Below are positions 5,948 through 11,913 of a stretch of DNA of 11,913 nt, in pieces. The notes under the pieces are model-generated. The model was not told the DNA's origin and made no database searches. It saw only the letters and a list, made by a program, of their open reading frames with translations. Source of the stretch: Actinomycetota bacterium (GTDB taxonomy: Bacteria > Actinomycetota > Actinomycetes > Nanopelagicales > Nanopelagicaceae); assembly GCA_947465365.1 (NCBI GenBank), contig CANIAV010000014.1:1-11913 (forward strand), given 5' to 3'. Each line of letters begins with the position of its first letter. Position 1 is the stretch's first letter. Both the position numbers and the translations under genes were made by a program.

Positions 5948-7153
5948 GTGTCGCATCGCAGTAAAGCCGCAGCGCTAGCCATAATTTTTGGGCTAACGCT
6001 TACGACTACCCCTGCAATTGCTGCAACCCCTAAACCTACTTTGGCGCAGATCGAAGCGGCTAAGAAAGCTGAGTTAGCTAAAAAGGCTGCGGCTGATGCT
6101 GCCGCCAAGAAATTAGCGGCAGCAAATCAAACTCTTCGTTCGTTGACTGCAAAAGCAAATGCCGCACAAGCCTTATATGTAAAGGCTAAGAAAGAGTTGG
6201 CGGTCGCTACTGCTGCTGCGATTGCGGCCGCAGCACATGCGCGCGAAACTCAATTAGCTGTCGAAGAGGCGCATCGCGTAATCGGAAAGATGGCAGCGAG
6301 TGCTTACATACTTGGCGGTTCACTTACAGAAATCGAACCTTTGTTGAGTGCAAATGGGCCGCAAGATTTAATTGATCAAATTACGACGCTAGATAAATTG
6401 GGAACACAGAACACCATGGCTCTAGAGCGCTACAAAGCTGCTGAAGTAATTGCTCGCGAGGCAAAAGCCAAAGCAGATACAGCAAAGATTGCTCAGGAAA
6501 AAGCGACTGCCAAAGTTGCTGCCGCCAAGAAGGTTGCCGATGATGCTAGAGCGTTGCAACAAAAAGAAGTCGATAAGTTGCAAGCGATCCAGGATAAGTT
6601 AGCGCGCGAATTAGCTAGCGCGAAGCGAGTTCGAATTACCCTCGAGCAACAACGTGCACTGGCCTTACTTGAAGAGAGCTTGGCAAATACTGCTGCTAAC
6701 ACTGCAGGGCAGAAGAAGATTTGGCCAGATATTGGATTTAAGGGACGCTCCATAATTCGCACAAGTGAGGCACAACGCGCGGTTGCGGTGGCATTTGCGA
6801 AGAAGCAAGTTTTAGCGCGCAAGCCATATATCTGGGGAACGCAAGGCCCCAACTCTTTCGACTGTTCTGGACTGGTATATGCCGCATATAGATCTGCTGG
6901 TTTAAATTGGCCAGATTGGGATCGCCTTAACTCAGCGCTTTATGCCGGATATACAAAACATGTTTCACTCAATGAGCTCGTTCCTGGCGATCTGCTCTTT
7001 TATTCATATAAAGGAACTATCTCTTCAATCCACCACATCACCATTTATGCAGGTAACGGGATGATGTGGGAGGCAAACTCCAAAGGTAAAGGCTTGCTCT
7101 ACTCGAATATCTATAGCGTTAACGGGCTTATGCCATTCGGCGGTCGGGTCTAG
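5948..7153 (+). CDS. Secreted NlpC/P60 peptidoglycan endopeptidase with N-terminal coiled coil
   Basis: A 401-residue exported hydrolase that probably cleaves peptide bonds in peptidoglycan stem peptides during cell separation. Residues 1-26 are a signal peptide (HRSK, hydrophobic core, AIA-A cleavage). Residues ~30-255 are very rich in Ala, Lys, Glu and Gln with heptad-like spacing, giving two long coiled-coil segments around a less charged middle (~115-155), as in RipA/RipC-type proteins. The NlpC/P60 domain occupies about 275-401. Cys306 (FDCSGLVY) is the nucleophile; His363 (HITIYAG) is the base; Glu375 lies 12 residues after it, the same spacing as the His-Glu pair of the mycobacterial RipA triad as I recall it. 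The domain is C-terminal and complete. The start is GTG, preceded by GGGGG at 5939-5943, rather close at four bases. Its stop is nine bases before tilS. Confidence 0.9.
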   Translation: MSHRSKAAALAIIFGLTLTTTPAIAATPKPTLAQIEAAKKAELAKKAAADAAAKKLAAANQTLRSLTAKANAAQALYVKAKKELAVATAAAIAAAAHARETQLAVEEAHRVIGKMAASAYILGGSLTEIEPLLSANGPQDLIDQITTLDKLGTQNTMALERYKAAEVIAREAKAKADTAKIAQEKATAKVAAAKKVADDARALQQKEVDKLQAIQDKLARELASAKRVRITLEQQRALALLEESLANTAANTAGQKKIWPDIGFKGRSIIRTSEAQRAVAVAFAKKQVLARKPYIWGTQGPNSFDCSGLVYAAYRSAGLNWPDWDRLNSALYAGYTKHVSLNELVPGDLLFYSYKGTISSIHHITIYAGNGMMWEANSKGKGLLYSNIYSVNGLMPFGGRV

Positions 7154-7156
7154 AGT
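7151..7156 (+). promoter_or_regulatory. Putative -10 element of tilS (leaderless)
   Basis: TAGAGT ends six bases before ATG 7163 and contains the TAG stop codon of the NlpC/P60 gene. The spacing equals that of the ctaB and ABC start sites. Read-through from upstream remains possible. Confidence 0.4.
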
Positions 7157-7162
7157 TATCCC

Positions 7163-8125
7163 ATGTCTTCGGCGCTGCTAGAACTACGCAATGCTGTCCG
7201 ACCTTTCTTAGAGAATCTAACCGCCGGTGATTGCGCACTTGTTGCAGTTTCAGGAGGTGCTGATTCGCTAGCTCTGGCATGTGCGCTAATCAAGGAAGCA
7301 CCTGAACTTGCAATCACATTAATTGCGGTAACAGTTGATCACCAATTGCAATCTGGATCAAATGAGCAGGCCAAGAAAGTTCAAGCACAATTAAAAGCAA
7401 TTGGATACCAAGAAGTAATCATTGAAAAAGTTTCAGTAGTCGAAAAATCAGGGCTAGAAGCAGATGCGCGTACTGCCCGATATACAGCACTTGATTCCAT
7501 CGCACATGCTTACGGCGCAACTCAAATTTTCTTAGGGCATACGCGTGATGACCAAGCCGAAACTGTTTTACTCGGTTTAGCTCGCGGTTCTGGAACTCGT
7601 TCGTTATCAGGTATGGCAACAGTCAATGGAAAATATGCTCGTCCGTTTTTACAATTAACTCGCGCGCAAACTGTCGCCGCCTGCCAAGAAGCAGATCTAC
7701 AAACCTGGAGCGATCCACATAATTTAAATGAGAAATTTTCACGAGTGCGAGTTCGCAACAAAGTAATGCCGGTAATGGAAGAAGAAATTGGCCCGGGCAT
7801 CGCTGCCGCTTTGGCACGAAGCGCTGCCATTTTGCGCGATGATGCCGATGCGCTAGATGAGATGGCGCAGGCAGTTATTTCTCGCGTTGATTTAAGTGAT
7901 CTAGATTGCGCCGCCTTAGCCGAGCTACCGCGAGCGATCCGTTCACGCATCCTTCGGGCCGCCATTTACGCGGCAGGAGCCCCCAGCGGCTCGCTGAGCG
8001 CAGATCACCTCGCTGCAGTTGAGGCGCTGATCACTTCTTGGCGCGGCCAAGGAGAGGTGAGCCTGCCAGGTGGTGTGAAGGTTGCCCGGATTTCGGGCAG
8101 ACTTTCGCTCTTAGCCCGTCCATAA
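7163..8125 (+). CDS. tilS: tRNA(Ile)-lysidine synthase
   Basis: A 320-residue cytoplasmic N-type ATP pyrophosphatase that converts C34 of the CAU anticodon of tRNA-Ile2 to lysidine so that it reads AUA. The PP-loop is VSGGADS at residues 29-35. Other family landmarks are the VDH strand end (58-60), LGHTRDDQAETVLL (124-137), and the DPHNLNEKFSRVRVRNKVMP region (184-203), the conserved D-x-[ST]-N...R-x-x-[IV]-R block in slightly altered form. It is shorter than the E. coli enzyme and lacks most of the C-terminal domain, as is usual in actinobacteria. The ATG at 7163 is nine bases after the NlpC gene; TAGAGT, which includes that gene's stop codon, ends six bases before it, so the gene may have its own leaderless promoter. 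It heads the hpt-ftsH-folE-folP block. Confidence 0.95.
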   Translation: MSSALLELRNAVRPFLENLTAGDCALVAVSGGADSLALACALIKEAPELAITLIAVTVDHQLQSGSNEQAKKVQAQLKAIGYQEVIIEKVSVVEKSGLEADARTARYTALDSIAHAYGATQIFLGHTRDDQAETVLLGLARGSGTRSLSGMATVNGKYARPFLQLTRAQTVAACQEADLQTWSDPHNLNEKFSRVRVRNKVMPVMEEEIGPGIAAALARSAAILRDDADALDEMAQAVISRVDLSDLDCAALAELPRAIRSRILRAAIYAAGAPSGSLSADHLAAVEALITSWRGQGEVSLPGGVKVARISGRLSLLARP

Positions 8126-8142
8126 ATCTCCCCGCGAGATTT
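8124..8142 (+). other. Small stem-loop between tilS and hpt
   Basis: AAATCTC (8124-8130) and GAGATTT (8136-8142) pair perfectly across a five-base loop, CCCGC. The stem starts inside the tilS stop codon and ends eight bases before the hpt ribosome-binding site. There is no T-run after it, so it is a poor terminator; it may mark mRNA processing or be incidental. Confidence 0.4.
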
Positions 8143-8162
8143 GAAATTGAAGGAGTCCCTAA

Positions 8163-8714
8163 GTGGATCTAGCTGCTGTCGGCACAGATGTGGAACGCGT
8201 AATCGTTACTGAAGAGCAAATAAAGTCAAAGGTTGCCGAACTTGCAGCGCGCGTTGATGCAGATTACAAAGATCGCGACTTGCTTCTCGTCGGAGTGCTT
8301 AAAGGTGCGATCATGGCGATGGCAGATTTAACTCGCGCAATGCAACGCCATATCGATATGGATTGGATGGCGGTTTCGTCATATGGATCCGGAACTAAAT
8401 CAAGTGGCGTTGTTCGCATTCTTAAAGATTTAGATCGCGATATCACCGGACGCAATATCTTGATCGTCGAAGATATCGTCGACTCTGGGTTAACTCTCTC
8501 TTGGTTGCGCGCCAACTTAATGTCGCGTGGCGCAGCAAGCGTCGAAATTTTGGCAATCCTTCGCAAGCCAGAGGCAGCGAAGGTAGAAGTTGAATGTAAA
8601 TATGTTGGCTTTGATATTCCACCTGACTTCGTCGTTGGCTATGGCTTAGATTTCAACGAGAAGTACCGCAATCTCTCATTCGTCGGTGTGCTTGCTAAGC
8701 ACATGTATTCATAA
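8163..8714 (+). CDS. hpt: Hypoxanthine phosphoribosyltransferase
   Basis: A 183-residue purine salvage enzyme that joins hypoxanthine (and often guanine) to PRPP to form IMP or GMP. The PRPP-binding motif IVEDIVDSGLTL is at residues 101-112. Upstream are LLVGVLKGAI (41-50) and the flexible-loop region SSYGSGTKSSG (72-82). The base-binding region FDIPPDFVVGYGLDFNEKYRN (about 150-170) is typical of bacterial Hpt. The length is standard. The GTG start at 8163 has the best ribosome-binding site in the window, AAGGAG at 8150-8155, seven bases upstream. It follows tilS by 37 bp, where a small stem-loop lies, and precedes ftsH by 16 bp, in the usual actinobacterial order. Confidence 0.96.
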   Translation: MDLAAVGTDVERVIVTEEQIKSKVAELAARVDADYKDRDLLLVGVLKGAIMAMADLTRAMQRHIDMDWMAVSSYGSGTKSSGVVRILKDLDRDITGRNILIVEDIVDSGLTLSWLRANLMSRGAASVEILAILRKPEAAKVEVECKYVGFDIPPDFVVGYGLDFNEKYRNLSFVGVLAKHMYS

Positions 8715-8730
8715 GGACGAACTAAATATT

Positions 8731-10785
8731 ATGGAGAAGAAGAATTTGCTAAAAAAGAGAGCCAAGAAGAAAGCATCCGAAAAGAAACCGGCTAAGAAAG
8801 TTCCAGCCACTCGTGCTGGCCGAATATTACGCGGACCACTCTTCTGGATAGTTGTAGCAATTCTTGGTGTATCTATTTTCGGCCAGGTCTCTAGCGTTGG
8901 AAATCGCTTTACCGAGATTGGAACTTCTCAAGCCCTTGATGCAATTGCACAATCGAAGGTTGAATCTGCTCTTGTAATTGATAAATCGCAGAAACTGCAA
9001 TTAATTCTCAAGCCAGGCAATTTAATCAATGGATCCAGCAAGGTTGAAGCTTCTTACGTAATTCGCCAAGAGCCCACAATTGTCGATGCTTTAACTGGCA
9101 ATCCACCGGCAAAGGGTTGGAATGTAAGCGTTCCATCGCAATCGCTATTTATCTCATTCTTATTTTCTATAGCTCCAATTCTATTAATCGGATTCCTGTT
9201 CTTCTTCTTAATGAGCAACGCCCAAGGCGGCAATAAGGTCTTCTCTTTTGGTAAATCACGGGCGAAACTGCAAGATAACGATGTTCCGCAAAATACTTTT
9301 GCAGATGTGGCTGGTGCAGATGAAGCAATAGCCGAGTTAGAAGAGATAAAAGATTTCTTAGCTAATCCCGCGAAGTACGCACTGCTCGGTGCGAAGATCC
9401 CTAAGGGAGTTTTGTTATACGGTCCTCCCGGAACAGGTAAGACTTTATTGGCGCGCGCAGTTGCCGGTGAAGCAAAAGTTCCTTTCTATTCGATCTCAGG
9501 TTCTGACTTCGTAGAAATGTTTGTCGGCGTAGGTGCTGCACGAGTCCGTGATTTATTTGCGCAAGCAAAGGCAAATGCTCCAGCCATTGTCTTTGTTGAT
9601 GAAATTGATGCCGTCGGTCGCCAACGTGGAGCCGGTATGGGCGGTGGCCACGACGAGCGCGAACAGACCCTTAATCAGCTCTTAGTTGAAATGGATGGCT
9701 TCGAAACTGGTGGACAAGTAATTCTTATCGCCGCCACCAACCGTCCTGACGTTTTAGATCCGGCGCTCTTGCGCCCGGGCCGCTTTGATCGCCAAATTGC
9801 AGTTGACCGTCCAGATCTAAAGGGACGAGAAGAGATTCTTAAAGTACATGCGAAGACAAAACCACTTTCTGATGAAGTTGAACTTCGCAATTACGCACGT
9901 CGGACACCAGGATTCACCGGCGCCGATCTTGCAAATGTATTGAATGAAGCGGCTTTACTGGCTGCTCGTGAAGGCAAGAAAGCTATCTCTAACTTACAAA
10001 TTGATGAAGCGATCGACCGCGTTATGGCTGGGCCACAACGTAAATCACGAATTATGTCTGATGATGAGCGCCGCGTTACCGCTTATCACGAAGCCGGCCA
10101 TGCACTTGTTGCGCATGCACTTCCACACACAGATCCAGTACATAAGATCACGATCATGCCGCGCGGTCGCGCACTTGGTTACACAATGGTTCTGCCAGAT
10201 GATGACAAGTACTCAACAACTCGCAATCAATTGCTAGATCAATTGGCGTATTCACTCGGTGGTCGCGCAGCTGAAGAACTAATCTTCCATGATCCATCAA
10301 CCGGTGCATCTAATGACATTGAAAAGGCCACTGCGCTGGCTCGTTCCATGGTTACGCAATATGGAATGACCGAAGCAATTGGTGCAATTAAGTTAGGCAC
10401 AGATGCTTCTGAACCATTTATGGGTCGCGATTATGGACATCAGCGCGATTACTCTGAAAGCGTTGCTGCAACAGTCGATGCCGAAATTCGCAAAATGATC
10501 GAAAATGCGCACCAAGAAGCCTTTGATATTTTGGTAGAAAATCGTGCCACGTTAGATGCAATGGTTCTGCAACTGCTTGAGAAAGAGACTCTCAATAAAG
10601 AAGAGATCGCTGTGATATTTAATAAAGTTAACTCTTGGCCACGACGTCCAGCATGGACTGGCTCAGCAACTCGTATTCCATCCCAACAACCACCGGTTGC
10701 TGTTCCGGAAAGAGTAATCACTGATACTGCGGCAGATAAGAAACCATCTCGCGTAAAGAAGAGCGCGAAGAAAGAAACCAACTAA
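8731..10785 (+). CDS. ftsH: ATP-dependent zinc metalloprotease FtsH
   Basis: A 684-residue membrane-anchored AAA+ protease that degrades misfolded membrane and regulatory proteins. Order: basic cytoplasmic N-tail (1-31), first membrane helix (~35-55), extracytoplasmic domain (~57-135), second helix (~138-162), AAA+ module with Walker A GPPGTGKT (231-238), pore motif FVG (264-266), Walker B IVFVDEID (286-293) and the second region of homology [20 protein letters not shown] (335-354), then the M41 protease with HEAGH (453-457) and the third zinc ligand Asp529 (SNDIEKAT). All key residues are present. The tail ends in Lys/Arg-rich sequence. The frame extends 15 codons upstream to 8686 inside hpt, but ATG 8731 is preferred: AAGGA at 8713-8717 lies 13 bases upstream. 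Oddity: 14 of the first 31 residues are Lys or Arg, longer than the very short N-tail of E. coli FtsH. Confidence 0.97.
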   Translation: MEKKNLLKKRAKKKASEKKPAKKVPATRAGRILRGPLFWIVVAILGVSIFGQVSSVGNRFTEIGTSQALDAIAQSKVESALVIDKSQKLQLILKPGNLINGSSKVEASYVIRQEPTIVDALTGNPPAKGWNVSVPSQSLFISFLFSIAPILLIGFLFFFLMSNAQGGNKVFSFGKSRAKLQDNDVPQNTFADVAGADEAIAELEEIKDFLANPAKYALLGAKIPKGVLLYGPPGTGKTLLARAVAGEAKVPFYSISGSDFVEMFVGVGAARVRDLFAQAKANAPAIVFVDEIDAVGRQRGAGMGGGHDEREQTLNQLLVEMDGFETGGQVILIAATNRPDVLDPALLRPGRFDRQIAVDRPDLKGREEILKVHAKTKPLSDEVELRNYARRTPGFTGADLANVLNEAALLAAREGKKAISNLQIDEAIDRVMAGPQRKSRIMSDDERRVTAYHEAGHALVAHALPHTDPVHKITIMPRGRALGYTMVLPDDDKYSTTRNQLLDQLAYSLGGRAAEELIFHDPSTGASNDIEKATALARSMVTQYGMTEAIGAIKLGTDASEPFMGRDYGHQRDYSESVAATVDAEIRKMIENAHQEAFDILVENRATLDAMVLQLLEKETLNKEEIAVIFNKVNSWPRRPAWTGSATRIPSQQPPVAVPERVITDTAADKKPSRVKKSAKKETN

Positions 10786-10787
10786 GC

Positions 10788-11399
10788 GTGAGCGATGTAA
10801 CGCCGGTTTCTATGGGTCCAGAAGGCGGACGTGCCCAGCACCCATACGATGAAGCCCGCGCCACAGCAGCTGTTCGCGAACTTTTGCTCGCACTAGGTGA
10901 AGATCCAGATCGTGAAGGTCTGCAAGAGACTCCAGCACGTGTAGCACGTGCATTTAAAGAGAATTTTGAAGGACTTTGGAAATCACCAGAAGATGTTCTG
11001 ACAACTACCTTTGATATTGGACATGAAGAGCTAGTAATTATCCGCGATATCGAAGTCTTTTCACATTGCGAACATCACTTAACTCCTTTTCATGGTGTTG
11101 CTCATGTTGGATACATCCCACGCGGCAAGATAACTGGGCTATCTAAAGTTGCTCGATTAGTTGATTTATTTGCACGACGTCCGCAAGTACAGGAACGCCT
11201 AACAACTCAAATTGCTGATGCGATGGTCAAGATTCTTGATCCGATGGGTGTTATTGTGATTATCGATTGCGAGCATCTTTGTATGTCGATGCGCGGAGTT
11301 CGCAAGTCACAGGCTCGCACAACCACCAGCGCCGTTCGCGGTGTATTGCGTGATCCTGCCACTCGTGCAGAAGCAATCAGCTTAATTACCAAAAGTTAA
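10788..11399 (+). CDS. folE: GTP cyclohydrolase I, type 1
   Basis: A 203-residue enzyme converting GTP to dihydroneopterin triphosphate, the first step of folate synthesis. The zinc ligands are visible: Cys94 and His97 in [10 protein letters not shown], and Cys165 in [10 protein letters not shown]. The Cys94-Cys165 spacing (71) matches the spacing of the E. coli enzyme's Cys110 and Cys181. LQETPARVA (45-53), [13 protein letters not shown] (108-120) and the [17 protein letters not shown] block are family hallmarks. The first ~18 residues are a variable extension. The GTG start lies two bases after the ftsH stop, with no convincing ribosome-binding site, so translation is likely coupled to ftsH. 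The order ftsH-folE-folP is the actinobacterial arrangement. Confidence 0.97.
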   Translation: MSDVTPVSMGPEGGRAQHPYDEARATAAVRELLLALGEDPDREGLQETPARVARAFKENFEGLWKSPEDVLTTTFDIGHEELVIIRDIEVFSHCEHHLTPFHGVAHVGYIPRGKITGLSKVARLVDLFARRPQVQERLTTQIADAMVKILDPMGVIVIIDCEHLCMSMRGVRKSQARTTTSAVRGVLRDPATRAEAISLITKS

Positions 11400-11420
11400 A
11401 CTCTGATAGTCGGCAACTCT

Positions 11421-11913
11421 ATGAAGATAATGGGAATTTTAAATGTAACACCAGATTCCTTTGCCGATGGTGGAAAGCACGATACATACGAAAAAGCAGT
11501 TGCACGTGGATTGGAAATGATCGCCGAAGGTGTTGACATCATAGATATAGGTGGTGAATCCACCCGCCCGGGTGCGGATCGCGTAACAGCGCTAGAAGAA
11601 CAAAGGCGAGTTATTCCTGTAATCGAAAAATTGTCACAAGCCGGTATTCCAATCAGTATCGACACAATGAACGCCCAGACTGCCGAACTCGCAATTACCG
11701 CAGGTGCCAGCTTCGTTAACGATGTCAGTGGTGGGCTAGCTGATGGACTTATGCACGAGGTCGTTGCGGAAATGGACTGTCCTTATATTTTGATGCACTG
11801 GCGCGGGCACTCTAAAGATATGAATAACCGCGCTATTTATGGCGATGTCGTAAAAGATGTAATAGCTGAGTTAAATATTCAAATAGATGCCGCGCTGCGC
11901 AGTGGAATCGCCA
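11421..11913 (+). CDS. folP: Dihydropteroate synthase (5' part, cut by window end)
   Basis: An open frame of 164 codons running off the end of the window. The enzyme condenses p-aminobenzoate with dihydropterin pyrophosphate and is the sulfonamide target. Motifs: ILNVTPDSF (residues 6-14), DIGGESTRPGA (42-52), the SIDT strand (79-82), FVNDVSGG (98-105) and LMHWRGHS (124-131), the last in its actinobacterial wording. Mature FolP is about 270-290 residues, so roughly the last 40% is missing. ATG 11421 is chosen; ATG 11430 (giving MGILNVT) is a possible alternative. No clear ribosome-binding site is seen in the 21-bp gap after folE. Upstream no other start codon occurs in frame before a stop at about 11397-11399. 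folB and folK would be expected beyond the edge. Confidence 0.95.
   Translation, partial: MKIMGILNVTPDSFADGGKHDTYEKAVARGLEMIAEGVDIIDIGGESTRPGADRVTALEEQRRVIPVIEKLSQAGIPISIDTMNAQTAELAITAGASFVNDVSGGLADGLMHEVVAEMDCPYILMHWRGHSKDMNNRAIYGDVVKDVIAELNIQIDAALRSGIA

Noticed and set aside
7522..7965. Minus-strand open frame of 147 codons inside tilS
   Set aside because: Low-complexity Ala/Ser/Arg translation antisense to tilS; no domain, no ribosome-binding site.
8686..8730. Upstream extension of ftsH beginning at 8686
   Set aside because: It overlaps hpt, adds a Cys-rich stretch not typical of FtsH, and ATG 8731 has an AAGGA upstream.
10449..10781. Minus-strand open frame of 110 codons inside ftsH
   Set aside because: It is antisense to the conserved FtsH C-terminal region, with no recognisable domain or start signal; a shadow of ftsH codon use.
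11396..11665. Minus-strand open frame of 89 codons at the folE/folP junction
   Set aside because: It is antisense to the conserved N-terminal half of FolP, which is clearly the real gene here.

Overview
The window looks like chromosome of a small-genome actinobacterium. By eye its base composition is far less GC-rich than Mycobacterium or Streptomyces. The block tilS-hpt-ftsH-folE-folP has the actinobacterial order, and several proteins have actinobacterial wording (MHWRGHS in FolP, an RipA-like NlpC/P60 hydrolase, a MetZ-type sulfhydrylase). Genes are very tightly packed: no gap exceeds about 90 bp, both convergent pairs overlap at their 3' ends, and several genes appear to have leaderless mRNAs. 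A freshwater streamlined lineage such as acI/Nanopelagicales fits, but this is inference from style, not a match.

Layout. 1-456: C-terminal part of a D-Ala-D-Ala carboxypeptidase (PBP4/DacB family). 434-1939, minus: a two-gene unit of a single-pass membrane protein with an acidic, His-containing tail, then an exported YVTN-type beta-propeller. 2028-2924, plus: heme o synthase CtaB. 2906-4129, minus: O-succinylhomoserine sulfhydrylase MetZ. 4167-5875, plus: an ABC-2 exporter pair (ATPase and permease) with overlapping stop and start. 5948-7153: secreted NlpC/P60 cell-wall hydrolase with a long coiled coil. 7163-11913: tilS, hpt, ftsH, folE and a folP cut by the window end.

How the genes relate. 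DacB and the NlpC/P60 protein both trim peptidoglycan. The tilS-to-folP run is a housekeeping unit for tRNA-Ile2 modification, purine salvage, membrane proteolysis and the first steps of folate synthesis. CtaB supplies heme o for the terminal oxidase pathway, and MetZ makes homocysteine. The least understood part is the propeller/acidic-tail pair: probably an exported module of unknown function.

Non-coding structure is mostly in short gaps. A perfect 13-bp inverted repeat places the propeller start codon at the beginning of its loop. A tandem 11-bp direct repeat lies in the divergent ctaB region. -10-like hexamers lie 6-7 nt before the start codons of ctaB, metZ, the ABC ATPase and tilS. I saw no tRNA, rRNA, CRISPR array, insertion sequence or phage gene. 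No stretch over 300 bases lacks a gene. I did not find a convincing large novel system; the most interesting items are these small regulatory structures and the uncharacterised exported pair.
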